DNA of 64,000 bases, taken from an uncultured Myxococcales bacterium. Lineage in GTDB: Bacteria; Myxococcota_A; UBA9042. Both the position numbers and the translations under genes were made by a program. The number at the start of each line of letters is the position of its first letter. Positions within the stretch are counted from its first letter, which is position 1. The stretch covers positions 248,001 through 312,000 of the forward strand of contig CAIMLR010000002.1 in NCBI GenBank assembly GCA_903842345.1, written 5' to 3'. Positions 1 to 8,738 of this stretch are shown here, piece after piece. The notes under the pieces were generated by a model. The model did no database searches, was not told the DNA's origin, and worked only from the letters and a program-made list of their open reading frames with translations.

Positions 1-264
1 TCGCGCTGCACGTCCAACGAGCTGCCAAAGGAAGGCGCGAACGCGTCCAAGCCCAAAGGCAAAGGCGCTGCAGCGTTGAAGAAAGCTGGCGCGGGCGGGG
101 CGGACAAGGCGGACGCTGCGGCGCCGGCCAAGGCCGCGCCTGCCAAGGCGGACTGGGGTGACGATCCCGCGCCCAAGAACGACAGTGCGCCCAAGAACGA
201 CAGTGCGCCCAAGAACGACAGCGCACCCAAGACCGACAATGCCCCGAAAACGGAGAAGCCGTGA
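1..264 (+). CDS. C-terminal part of a Lys/Ala/Pro-rich protein (5' truncated)
   Basis: The reading frame is open from the window edge and ends at TGA 262-264, so the true start lies upstream. The visible 87 residues are low complexity: Lys, Ala, Gly and Pro dominate, and they end in an 18-bp tandem repeat coding PKNDSA-like units. No folded domain is visible. The stop overlaps the start of the next gene by one base (TGATG), so the two are probably translationally coupled and act in the same envelope process. The composition suits a disordered periplasmic linker or tail. The function cannot be assigned from this fragment. Confidence 0.7.
   Translation, partial: SRCTSNELPKEGANASKPKGKGAAALKKAGAGGADKADAAAPAKAAPAKADWGDDPAPKNDSAPKNDSAPKNDSAPKTDNAPKTEKP
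169..258 (+). repeat. 18-bp in-frame tandem repeat
   Basis: Three near-identical 18-bp units (169-186, 187-204, 205-222) are followed by a diverged copy (223-240) and a partial one (241-258). They encode APKNDS, APKNDS, APKNDS, APKTDN, then APKTEK. The unit length is a multiple of three, so copy-number change would keep the frame. Confidence 0.85.
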
Positions 265-3200
265 TGCGCAAGACCTGCTTCCGCCTCATCAGCTTTCTGA
301 TCGCCGGCGTTTTGGCCGTGCCGGCCATGGCTCAAGCGCCCGGCAAGGCGGCCCCAAAAGACGAAGTCACGACGTTCAAGCGCGCGGCTGAGCCCAAGAA
401 AGACGAAGCCAAGCCCGACGACAAGAAGGCGCCCGGTCCCGGCGCGCCTGAACAGCGGCGCTCCAAAGAGAACAAGACCATCCAGGACATCGAAGACGAG
501 CTGGCGATTCTCGGCGAATTGCTGGAAATCGAACGCGGTTCAGACACGGAAGCCGACACGCTGCTGGAGCTGAGCTACGTGCTGTGGGATCGCGCGGAAG
601 CGTACGAGATCGACGCGCACGATGAAGACCTGGAAGTCGGCATCTCCCGCTGCGAGGCCAGTGGCGACAAGGCCGAGTGCCGTCGCCTGAAAGTGCAGCA
701 GGATCAGTGGCTGGAGAAGTCGCGCGCGGCCAAGCTGGACGTGATCAACCACTTGAAGCGCATTGAGCGCAACTTCCCGCGCTACGCCAGCCTGGATGAA
801 GTGCTGTACTCGCTGGGCTTCCACCTGGCGGAAATCGACCGCGCCGGCGAGTCCGTGGACGCGTACATGCGCCTCGTGCGCAAGACGCCGAAGTCGAAAT
901 TCCTGCCGGATGCGTACCTCGGCATCGGCAACTACTACTACGGCAAGAACCAGGGCGACGAAGCGCTCCGCTGGTACAACAAGGTCATCGAATTCCCGGA
1001 TTCCAGCGTCTACGGCTGGGGCCTCTATTACGTTTCCTGGGTGTACTACAACCAGCAGAAGTGGGAGACCGCGGTCAACAAGTTCCTGCGCGTGTTGGAC
1101 TATTCCAAGAAAGAGGCCAACGGCCGCGTGACGTTCACGGAAGACGCGACCCGTTACCTGGTCAAGTCGTGGGCGGAATACGGCAACCCCAAGAACGCCA
1201 ACGCGTTCTTCCACAAGGTCGCGGAAGGCTCGGAAGTCCTGTTGATGGAAGCGCTGGCGCGTCACTACATCGACGTGTCCGAGTTCACGAAGTCCAACGT
1301 TGTCCTCGACGACCTGATCGATCTGGCCAAGGACGACAAGCGTTTGATCACGTTCATGGTCCTGCGCCTGGACAACTCGTACAAGCTGCACGATCTGGAT
1401 GCGACGGTGTTCTCCGCGACGATGGTCGGCAACGCGCTGCGGCAGGGCGCCGAGGCACCGGCGCGGCTGGAACTGCTGATGGCGGAGATCGCGTCCACGC
1501 TTCACTCGGAATACGAGAACACGCTGAACATGCCGACGCTGGAATCCGCCGAGAAGATCTACCGCGTGTACAGCGAGCACTTCAGCAACGGCGAGCACGG
1601 CTACGACATGCTGTACAACCACGCGTTGGCGCTCTTCCAGTTGGCGGACAAGGCTTCGCGCGACACGGAAAAAGCCCGCAAGGGCAACAAGACGGCGGAG
1701 ACGGCGGCGCTGCAGGCGCGCGCGAACGAGTATTGGGAATTGTCGGCTGGCGCCTATGAGAAGGTCATCGACAAGGATGCCAACGGCAAGTATGCGGAAG
1801 CGGCGGCGCACCGCGCGTTCATCGCGTACTACAAGCTGGAGCGGCTGAACGCGGAAGTGCAGTCCAAGAACCTGGACGATGCCGACCTGCGCCCCATCGC
1901 GCTCAACAACAAAGAGCAGCGCGTGGCTGCGGGTTGCGAGCGCTACATCACCATCGCGCTCAAGCACAAGTCGACGGAAGACGTGCCGGAAGCGCTGTTT
2001 GTCGCCGGTCGCCTCTGGTACCAGCACAACTATTTCCAGAAGTCCGGCGACCTGCTGGCGACGATGCTGGATCGCTATCCGGAACACGAGCTGGCTTGCG
2101 ATGCCGCGCGGTTGGCGCTGTCCTCGTTCAACCTGAATCAGGACGGCAAGAAGCTGATCCTGTGGACGGACAAGCTGCTGGCGAGCAAGTGCAATACCGG
2201 CAAGCTCGCGGAAACGTTGACGGAAATCAAGTCCAACGAAGAGTACAACAAGTGCATTGAGTTGAAAGAACAGCCGGTGCAGGCGGCGCAGTGCCTCGTC
2301 AAGTACCAGCAGACGTTCCCGGACGCCAAGCCGGCGCCGCGTGCGCTGATTGGCGCGGCCAAGTTCTACCGGCAGGCCAAGCGCCGCGAGGACGAAATCG
2401 CGACGTACCAGAGCTTTGCCAAGGCGTATCCCAAGGACGAGCGCGCGGGTCAGTCGCAGTTTGAAATTGGCGAAATCTATCGTGAATCCGGGGCGTTTGA
2501 AGACGCGGCGGCGGCCTACGAGGCGTTTGTCAAAGCCTATCCTGAGCACAAAGCCGTGGCGGAAGCGCTGGACAAGTCGCAGGCGATCCACGAGAGCCTC
2601 GGCGCGTACGACAAGGTCGTGGAGAGCGGTGAGCTGTTCCTCGCGCGCTGCGCCAAGGACGCCAAGAACAAAGGCTGCGATGAAGCGTCGCGCGCGGACG
2701 TGGCGTACAAGCTGACCGTGCAGTACCAGCAGAAGGGCGACTACAAGGGCGTGATTCGCGCGTCTGAGAAGTTCCTGAAGCGCGGCTTGAACGTGCCGGA
2801 TCACCTCGCCTTTGCCGCGATGGTGAACACGGGCTCGGCGCAGTACAAGCTGGGCCAGGGCGACCGCGGCAAGAAGCTGTTTGATGAAGTGCTGGCGCGC
2901 GCCAAGGTGCTCGCGGAAGCCAACAAGATGGGCACGCTGGATCCGATCGGCAAGGACGCGGTCGCGCAGGCGGTGTTCATGCTCGGCGAGCTGGAGTTCG
3001 ACAAGGTCAAGGCGATCAAGACCAAGGCGAAGGACGTGAAAGCGGCCGCCGATCTGGTGGCGACCAAGGCGAAGGCGGCGACGATTGCGGACAGCTTCTA
3101 CATTCAGGTGGAAGATTCCAAGAATCCCCGCTGGGTGGCGGCTGCGGCGAGCCGGCGCGGTCGGATCCATCAGGACATCGCAACGTCCATCACGGAGCTG

Positions 3201-4223
3201 CCGGCGCCGCCGCAGTTCGCGAAGAGCGAAGAGCTGAAGTCCGAATGGGCGAGCCAGCTGGCCGAAAAGGCCGCGCCGCAGAAGGTGATTGCCACGGAGC
3301 GCTACCGCGAAGCCTTGAAGAAGGCCGCGGAAGTGTACGCGTTTGACAACTACTGGGCGGAAGCGCGGGACAACCTGAAGACGCTGGACACGAAATTCGC
3401 GGAAGTCTCCGACATCAAGGAGCTGACCGTGGAGCTGACGCCGTACAAATGGACCGACGCGCAGAAGCCGACCGACGCCATCGCGGCGTCCCGGCTGAAG
3501 TTGTACGAGCTGGGCGCGGAAGCGGAGAACGCCAAGGCGTCGATTGCGGTCGAGACGGCGAGCGGCGACGTGGTTGTGGACGCCGCCCCCGCGGGTCCGT
3601 CGGCGTTGGCGCAGGCGTACGAGAAGATGGCGCTCGCGCATCACGCGCTGGGTCAGGAGCGCAACGCGATCCTGGTTGGCGCGGTCGGCATGAACAAGGC
3701 GCCGGAGCTGAAGAATTCGGCGACGTTGCAGAATGCCCTGGGTCTGGCGCACCTGCAGCTCGGTGAGACGCAGAAGGCGCTGGAGCGCTTTGGCAAGGCA
3801 GCGGACGCTGACCCCAAGGCGACGGAGCCGCTGCTGAATGCGGCGTCGGTGACGGTGCGCAACCTCGGCTTTGACAAGACGGTCACGCTGCTGGAAGAAG
3901 TGCGCAAGCGCGATTCCTACAACTACTGGGCGCTGACGACGCTGCCGGTGGCCAAGCGCCGCGTGAGCGACGATCCGGTGGAAGTGAAGAAGTCGCTGGC
4001 CTACTTTGATGAAATCGCGGGTGATCCGGCCAATCCGCCGCGTCCGGAATGGAACTACAACCGCTGCGTGATTGCCCAGGCTGTGCTGATCAGCGGCAAG
4101 CCGGAACTGAAGCAGGCGCTTACGTATTGCGAAGATGCGCAGAAGAATCCGCCCAAGGGCATGGAAAAAGAGCTGAAAAAGCGCGTGGACGGCCTGAAGG
4201 CCACCATCGAATTTGCCCAGTAG
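264..4223 (+). CDS. Large exported tetratricopeptide-repeat protein
   Basis: A 1319-residue protein. It opens with a signal peptide (MRKTCFRLISFLIAGVLAVP, then AMAQA as a plausible signal peptidase I site), a short Lys/Pro-rich linker, then a long run of TPR-like helical repeats to the C-terminus. Typical units sit near residues 170-330 and 690-800, where the Tyr/Ala/Gly spacing and phrases such as YRESGAFEDAAAAYEAFVKA are characteristic. I chose ATG 264, which overlaps the preceding stop, over the in-frame GTG 261 because coupling explains the junction. It is probably a periplasmic scaffold. Large periplasmic TPR proteins of this kind occur in myxobacterial gliding/envelope complexes (GltD/AgnA-type), but that specific link is only an inference from size and export. 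Confidence 0.85.
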   Translation: MRKTCFRLISFLIAGVLAVPAMAQAPGKAAPKDEVTTFKRAAEPKKDEAKPDDKKAPGPGAPEQRRSKENKTIQDIEDELAILGELLEIERGSDTEADTLLELSYVLWDRAEAYEIDAHDEDLEVGISRCEASGDKAECRRLKVQQDQWLEKSRAAKLDVINHLKRIERNFPRYASLDEVLYSLGFHLAEIDRAGESVDAYMRLVRKTPKSKFLPDAYLGIGNYYYGKNQGDEALRWYNKVIEFPDSSVYGWGLYYVSWVYYNQQKWETAVNKFLRVLDYSKKEANGRVTFTEDATRYLVKSWAEYGNPKNANAFFHKVAEGSEVLLMEALARHYIDVSEFTKSNVVLDDLIDLAKDDKRLITFMVLRLDNSYKLHDLDATVFSATMVGNALRQGAEAPARLELLMAEIASTLHSEYENTLNMPTLESAEKIYRVYSEHFSNGEHGYDMLYNHALALFQLADKASRDTEKARKGNKTAETAALQARANEYWELSAGAYEKVIDKDANGKYAEAAAHRAFIAYYKLERLNAEVQSKNLDDADLRPIALNNKEQRVAAGCERYITIALKHKSTEDVPEALFVAGRLWYQHNYFQKSGDLLATMLDRYPEHELACDAARLALSSFNLNQDGKKLILWTDKLLASKCNTGKLAETLTEIKSNEEYNKCIELKEQPVQAAQCLVKYQQTFPDAKPAPRALIGAAKFYRQAKRREDEIATYQSFAKAYPKDERAGQSQFEIGEIYRESGAFEDAAAAYEAFVKAYPEHKAVAEALDKSQAIHESLGAYDKVVESGELFLARCAKDAKNKGCDEASRADVAYKLTVQYQQKGDYKGVIRASEKFLKRGLNVPDHLAFAAMVNTGSAQYKLGQGDRGKKLFDEVLARAKVLAEANKMGTLDPIGKDAVAQAVFMLGELEFDKVKAIKTKAKDVKAAADLVATKAKAATIADSFYIQVEDSKNPRWVAAAASRRGRIHQDIATSITELPAPPQFAKSEELKSEWASQLAEKAAPQKVIATERYREALKKAAEVYAFDNYWAEARDNLKTLDTKFAEVSDIKELTVELTPYKWTDAQKPTDAIAASRLKLYELGAEAENAKASIAVETASGDVVVDAAPAGPSALAQAYEKMALAHHALGQERNAILVGAVGMNKAPELKNSATLQNALGLAHLQLGETQKALERFGKAADADPKATEPLLNAASVTVRNLGFDKTVTLLEEVRKRDSYNYWALTTLPVAKRRVSDDPVEVKKSLAYFDEIAGDPANPPRPEWNYNRCVIAQAVLISGKPELKQALTYCEDAQKNPPKGMEKELKKRVDGLKATIEFAQ

Positions 4224-4450
4224 CCGTCGCAGAATTGCGCGACCGGCCGGGAATTGGCGATTGTGAAGTTCTATAAAGAAGCGCTTGCGATCGCGAGCGG
4301 CGATAGGTACGTTTCCCAAGTGCTGTCGCTTGACGGTGCAAGAATCGCCGACAGTACCGCTGGATTCTCGCGCGCGCGTGGATTCTGGCTTGAGCTGGAT
4401 GGCCGCCAATGGTGCCCCCCAATTTCTCATCCCTTTGCCCCGGAGTCTCC

Positions 4451-5197
4451 ATGTTTCTGCACAAAGCCCCCCTGCTCCTCGCCATGATGGCCGCGGCCCT
4501 GACCGCCGCAGCTTGCGGCTCGACTGACGGCACTGGCGGCACCGGCACCGGTGTGTTCACCGACGCCAGCAACGCTGACGGCACGCTGAACGCCGACGGA
4601 ACGGCTGAAAACGATGCCACGACGGCCAATGACACGACGGCTGGCACCGACGCGGCGATTGGCGTCGACACCGCGGATACGGCCGCGGGCACGGACGCTG
4701 CGGCCGGCACGGATGCCGTGAGCACGGATACGGGCCCGAACATCGACAACCTGCCTTGCCCGTCCGGCCAGACCTACAACGGCGGCACCGGCAATGACAT
4801 GGAGCCCGGCAACACCTGCATCCAGTGCCACGGCCAGCAGGGCGGCCCCACGTACAAGATCGGCGGCACCGTCTTCCGCAACCTGATCACTGAAACCGGC
4901 TGCTACGCCAGCGGCAAGGCCGGCAGCGTTGTGCCGCCCGCGACCTACACCGTGGAAATCACCGACGCCAACGCCAAGGTCTTCAAGACCACGACGTCGT
5001 CGCTCTCGGGCAATTTCCACATGTCCAGCAAGTCGATGTCCGGCTTCACGCCGCCGTACACCGCGCGCGTGCTCGACGCGGCCGGCAACGCCCGCAAGAT
5101 GTCGGGCAAGCAGACCAGCGGCGACTGCAACTCGTGCCACACGGCCGCCGGCGCCCAGGGCGCCCCGGGTCGCATCGTCGCGCCTGACGCGCCGTAG
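4451..5197 (+). CDS. Lipoprotein with two CxxCH (cytochrome c-type) motifs
   Basis: A 248-residue lipoprotein. The start at ATG 4451 gives a clean lipoprotein signal (MFLHKAPLLLAMMAAALTAA, then Cys) and discards an unlikely N-terminal extension. After the Cys comes a ~75-residue Asp/Thr/Ala-rich linker, then CIQCH (about residue 123), a beta-rich segment resembling a small carboxypeptidase-regulatory-like or Ig-like sandwich, and CNSCH (about residue 226) close to the C-terminus. Both CxxCH motifs suit covalent haem c attachment, so a diheme surface lipoprotein is likely. No axial Met or partner redox enzyme is obvious. It stands alone, with a terminator directly downstream. Confidence 0.75.
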   Translation: MFLHKAPLLLAMMAAALTAAACGSTDGTGGTGTGVFTDASNADGTLNADGTAENDATTANDTTAGTDAAIGVDTADTAAGTDAAAGTDAVSTDTGPNIDNLPCPSGQTYNGGTGNDMEPGNTCIQCHGQQGGPTYKIGGTVFRNLITETGCYASGKAGSVVPPATYTVEITDANAKVFKTTTSSLSGNFHMSSKSMSGFTPPYTARVLDAAGNARKMSGKQTSGDCNSCHTAAGAQGAPGRIVAPDAP

Positions 5198-5218
5198 TTC
5201 ATTCGTCTGTTCTCGATC

Positions 5219-5273
5219 GGGACCGGCTTTGCAGCGTGCCACGGCGCGTCGCCAAGCCGGTCCCGGCGTTTTT
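5219..5273 (+). terminator. Intrinsic terminator after the CxxCH lipoprotein gene
   Basis: An 11-bp perfect stem (GGGACCGGCTT at 5219-5229 with AAGCCGGTCCC at 5254-5264) is followed after four bases by TTTTT (5269-5273). This is a standard rho-independent shape 22 bp past the stop. Confidence 0.85.
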
Positions 5274-5370
5274 GCCGCATCGCATGCTGAAGCATTCGCC
5301 GCCGGTTGCGTTCTGCTCACAGGTTCGCTACTCATGGCGACCGCGGCGGCACCGTCGCCAAGGAATCCCG

Positions 5371-6216
5371 ATGCGCAGAATCTTGCCCTCCCTGCTTCTT
5401 CTCGCGCTCGTCGCGCTCCTGCCTTCGTGCGAAATGCTGGCGCAGCTGGAGAAGAATGCCGGCCCGCTCGCGCAGGGCGTCAAGCCGCTGCTGCCCAAGG
5501 TGACGTATCAGGATGCGACGCTCGTGCAGGCGCCGTCGCAGCACCTGATGGCGGCGTATTTCTGCCCGCAAGTCGTACCCGATCCGTTTGGCGTGCCGGG
5601 CGTGGCGCGACTGGCCTGCAGCCAGGCGTTTGGCCCGCAGCCAAGTCCGCAGCAGATGGCGGTGGCGTTTGACCTGCGCTTCATGGTCGACAATCCCAAC
5701 CACTTTCCGATTCCCGTGGCGGAAATGCTCACCGCCGCGACGGTCTTTCCGGCCAACACGAATACCGCGCTGGGCGCTGCGTGCGTCGTGTTCTGCGGCG
5801 CGAATCAACCGGGCTGCACCGGCCATCCGGGGCCGAACTCGTGCAAGGCTTCCAGCCACGACATCCGCTCCGTGCAGGATTTCCAGAACGCCGCGGTCAA
5901 TTTTCTGGTGTCGAGCGGCATCCACGCGCTTGCGGGCCAGAAGCCGTCCTTCCTGATGCCGCAGGTCGTGTCCGATGGCCACATCCAGTTCACCGCGCGG
6001 TTCACTTTCGGCCCGGATGCGCTGTTGACCACGCTGCGCGAAGTCGCCAAGCAGGCGATTGGCCAACTGAAAGCGGGCCAGCCCGTGCAGTTTGAGATTC
6101 CCTACCGGCTGCAGGGTACGGTGTGGTTTGACGTCGGATCGCTGGGGCGCGTCGCGGTCGGCTTTGGTCCGGCCGACGGCAAGTGGGTCATTCCGACGGC
6201 GAGCTTGGTGCCGTAA
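5371..6216 (+). CDS. Lipoprotein with an LEA14/WHy-like domain
   Basis: A 281-residue protein. ATG 5371 is preceded by AGGAAT and gives a short lipoprotein signal (MRRILPSLLLLALVALLPS, then Cys). The stretch around residues 95-120 contains VDNPNHFPIPV, the NPN-F-IPV pattern seen in LEA-2/WHy-like beta-sandwich domains. The rest has several Cys (AACVVFCG, TGHPG, then another Cys) that may form disulfides. It is probably an outer-membrane or periplasmic lipoprotein. No operon partner is obvious: a terminator precedes it and proS follows after 87 bp. The role is unknown. Confidence 0.7.
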   Translation: MRRILPSLLLLALVALLPSCEMLAQLEKNAGPLAQGVKPLLPKVTYQDATLVQAPSQHLMAAYFCPQVVPDPFGVPGVARLACSQAFGPQPSPQQMAVAFDLRFMVDNPNHFPIPVAEMLTAATVFPANTNTALGAACVVFCGANQPGCTGHPGPNSCKASSHDIRSVQDFQNAAVNFLVSSGIHALAGQKPSFLMPQVVSDGHIQFTARFTFGPDALLTTLREVAKQAIGQLKAGQPVQFEIPYRLQGTVWFDVGSLGRVAVGFGPADGKWVIPTASLVP

Positions 6217-6303
6217 TCCAAGGGAAATCGTCCCGAGGCTTGCCAGTAGCAGCCGTCGCCGCTAGCCTCTCGCGCCCGGCACCTGCCGCCGACGAGGCCT
6301 CCC

Positions 6304-8028
6304 ATGCGCGCCAGCCAACTCCATCAGCCCACCTTGCGCGAACCGCCCAAGGACGCAGAAGTCATTTCCCATCAGTACCTTGTGCGCGGCGGCTACATCC
6401 GTCGGGTCGCCGCGGGGATCTACAGTTTCCTGCCGCTCGGCGTGCGGTCGCTGGAGAAGGTCAAGGCGATCGTGCGCCAGGAAATGAACCGCGCGGGTGC
6501 CCAGGAAGTCTTCATGCCGGCGATTGTGCCCGCGGAATTGTGGCAGGAATCCGGCCGCTGGGACTTCTATGGCCCGGAACTGCTGCGCATCAAGGACCGC
6601 AAACAGGCGGACTTCTGCGTCGGGCCGACCCATGAAGAAGTCGTCGTCGACCTGGCGCGCAAGGATCTGCGCAGCTACAAGCAGCTGCCGGTCAATTTCT
6701 ACCAGATCCAGACGAAGTTTCGCGACGAGATGCGGCCGCGCGCCGGCCTGATGCGCGGGCGCGAGTTCATCATGAAGGACGCGTACTCGTTTGACGCGTC
6801 CGTTGAGGGCGCCCACAAGAGCTACAAGGTGATGTACGACGCGTACCAGCGCATCTTCACGCGCTTGGGCCTCGATTTTCGCGCGGTGGAAGCGGACACG
6901 GGCAACATCGGCGGCTCGATGAGCCACGAGTTTCAAGTGCTCGCGGAGTCGGGCGAGGACAACATCGTCTCCTGCGACACCTGCGATTTTGCCGCCAACG
7001 TGGAAAAAGCGCCGCTGCCCGACAACGCGTTCGCCGCGATTGATCCGGCCATTGTGCCCGCGCACGCGATCGAGACGCCTGGCACCAAGACCATCGATTC
7101 ACTGTGCAAGCTGCTGAGCATCCGGCCGCAGGACACGATCAAGGCCGTGCTCTACATGGCGGACGAACAGCCGGCCGTGGCGTTTGTGCGCGGCGATCGC
7201 GAGGTCAATGAGGTCAAGGTCAAAGAGGCGCTCGGGGCCAAGACGCTGTTCCTCGCGGAAGCGGAATGGTTTGCCAAGACGACGGGGCTGCCGCCGGGCT
7301 ACATCGGCGCGATCGGCACGGGCGCGCTCAAGTGCGTCCTGGACAGCGAGATCCGCGCGATGCCCAAGGCGGTGTGCGGCGCCAACGAGAAGCAGAAGCA
7401 CACGGTCGACGTCGTTCCGGCGCGCGATCTGGCGGATGCGACGTACGCGGACCTGCGGATGGCCTTGCCGGGCGATCCGTGCCCCAAGTGCGCGGGCAAG
7501 CTGCGCGCGTTCAAGGGCATTGAAGTCGGCCACGTGTTCTACCTCGGCCAGAAGTACTCCAAGTCGATGAATGCGACGTTCCTGGCGCAAGATGGGACCG
7601 AGAAGCCTTTCGAGATGGGCTGCTATGGCATCGGCGTGAGCCGCATCCTGTCCGCGGCCATCGAGCAGAACAACGACGCGCGCGGCATTCAGTGGCCGGT
7701 CTCGATCGCGCCGTTTGAAGTCGCCGTGCTGGCCGTCGATCCGTCCGATTTGGCGGAGAAGCTCTACGCGGATTTGCTGGCCGCGGGCATCGACGTGGTG
7801 CTCGACGATCGCGAAGAGCGCCCGGGCGTCAAGTTCAACGATGCGGACCTCATCGGCTATCCGCTGCAAATCATCGTCGGTCGCAAGGCTGCCGAGGGCA
7901 TCGTTGAAGTAAAAATCCGCAAGAGCGGCGAGCGGTTGGAGATGAGCACCGCGGATCTGGTGGCCAAAGTCGTGAAAGCGATCGTCGACGCGCGCATGGG
8001 CACAGCGATCCAACTGGGTGCCGCATGA
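6304..8028 (+). CDS. proS: Prolyl-tRNA synthetase, bacterial type
   Basis: A 574-residue class II synthetase that charges tRNA-Pro. The N-terminus (SQLHQPTLREPPKDAEVISH), class II motif 1 in the RRVAAGIYSFLPLG region, motif 2 around the FRDEMRPRAGLMRGREF segment and motif 3 near GCYGIGVSRIL are all present. An editing (INS) domain lies between motifs 2 and 3, about residues 230-400, and a C-terminal anticodon-binding domain follows. The length matches the bacterial long form. The stop overlaps pyrF by four bases (ATGA), so the two genes share a transcript. Confidence 0.97.
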   Translation: MRASQLHQPTLREPPKDAEVISHQYLVRGGYIRRVAAGIYSFLPLGVRSLEKVKAIVRQEMNRAGAQEVFMPAIVPAELWQESGRWDFYGPELLRIKDRKQADFCVGPTHEEVVVDLARKDLRSYKQLPVNFYQIQTKFRDEMRPRAGLMRGREFIMKDAYSFDASVEGAHKSYKVMYDAYQRIFTRLGLDFRAVEADTGNIGGSMSHEFQVLAESGEDNIVSCDTCDFAANVEKAPLPDNAFAAIDPAIVPAHAIETPGTKTIDSLCKLLSIRPQDTIKAVLYMADEQPAVAFVRGDREVNEVKVKEALGAKTLFLAEAEWFAKTTGLPPGYIGAIGTGALKCVLDSEIRAMPKAVCGANEKQKHTVDVVPARDLADATYADLRMALPGDPCPKCAGKLRAFKGIEVGHVFYLGQKYSKSMNATFLAQDGTEKPFEMGCYGIGVSRILSAAIEQNNDARGIQWPVSIAPFEVAVLAVDPSDLAEKLYADLLAAGIDVVLDDREERPGVKFNDADLIGYPLQIIVGRKAAEGIVEVKIRKSGERLEMSTADLVAKVVKAIVDARMGTAIQLGAA

Positions 8029-8738
8029 TGCAACCGCTGCCGCGGCTGGCCATCGCGTTTGACGGCCTGAGCGTCGAGCCGCTGGAGTCGATCCTGGACG
8101 AGCTGCACGGTCTGCCGGTGCTCGCCAAGGTCGGCCTGTCGCTGTACACCGCGGTCGGTCCGTCCATCGTGCACCACATGCGAATGGCCGGTTTCGAGGT
8201 CTTTTTGGACCTGAAGTTCCACGATATTCCGCATCAGGTGGGCCTCGCGGTCGCCGCGGCGGTGAAGCTGGATGTCGCGATGCTGACGGTGCACGCCGCT
8301 GGCGGTCGCGCGATGCTGGAGGCGGCGGCGCAGAGCGCGGGCGGCAAGACCCGCGTCGTGGCCGTGTCGCTCCTGACGAGCCTCAGCGCCGACGACCTGC
8401 CGCAGATCGGCATTGACGGCGATGTGCAAACGACGGTCGCCAAACGCCTGGAACTCGTGCGACAATGCGGCCTTGCCGGTGCGGTGATGTCGCCGCATGA
8501 ACTGCACCTGACGCGGGAGTTTGCGCCCGCGTTCATCCGCGTTGTGCCTGGCATTCGCGCCACGGCTGGCGGGGACGATCAGGCAAGAACGGCGACCGCG
8601 CGTGAAGCGGCCGCAGCGGGCGCGACGGTGCTCGTTGTCGGGCGACCGGTCCTTTCCGCGGCCAATCCGCGCGCTGCCGCTGAACAAATACTAGCAGAAA
8701 TCGCTGCTTCTGGAGTTTCCTATGTCCCCACGCGATGA
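8025..8738 (+). CDS. pyrF: Orotidine 5'-phosphate decarboxylase
   Basis: A 237-residue TIM-barrel enzyme that converts OMP to UMP, the last step of de novo pyrimidine synthesis. The catalytic Asp-x-Lys-x-x-Asp signature is visible as DLKFHDIPHQVG near residue 63. The phosphate-binding end is PGIRATAGGDDQARTAT, with a GRPV motif later (VVGRPVLSAANP). ATG 8025 overlaps the proS stop; a second in-frame ATG at 8028 is an alternative start. The 3' end overlaps the next gene by 17 bp, so proS-pyrF-methyltransferase look like one coupled operon. Confidence 0.95.
   Translation: MMQPLPRLAIAFDGLSVEPLESILDELHGLPVLAKVGLSLYTAVGPSIVHHMRMAGFEVFLDLKFHDIPHQVGLAVAAAVKLDVAMLTVHAAGGRAMLEAAAQSAGGKTRVVAVSLLTSLSADDLPQIGIDGDVQTTVAKRLELVRQCGLAGAVMSPHELHLTREFAPAFIRVVPGIRATAGGDDQARTATAREAAAAGATVLVVGRPVLSAANPRAAAEQILAEIAASGVSYVPTR

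Noticed and set aside
169-258. 18-bp repeats as possible protein-binding or CRISPR-like sites
   Set aside because: Units are contiguous, in frame and coding; there are no spacers.
540-4430. Open reading frame of ~1300 codons on the minus strand opposite the TPR gene
   Set aside because: It is an antisense shadow caused by high GC and biased third positions; the protein is His/Arg/Val/Leu-rich with no domain, and the plus strand has a signal peptide and TPRs.
4224-4450. Possible gene or promoter in the 227-bp gap after the TPR gene
   Set aside because: No coding signal. A TTGACG-like hexamer near 4329 has no acceptable -10 at 16-18 bp.
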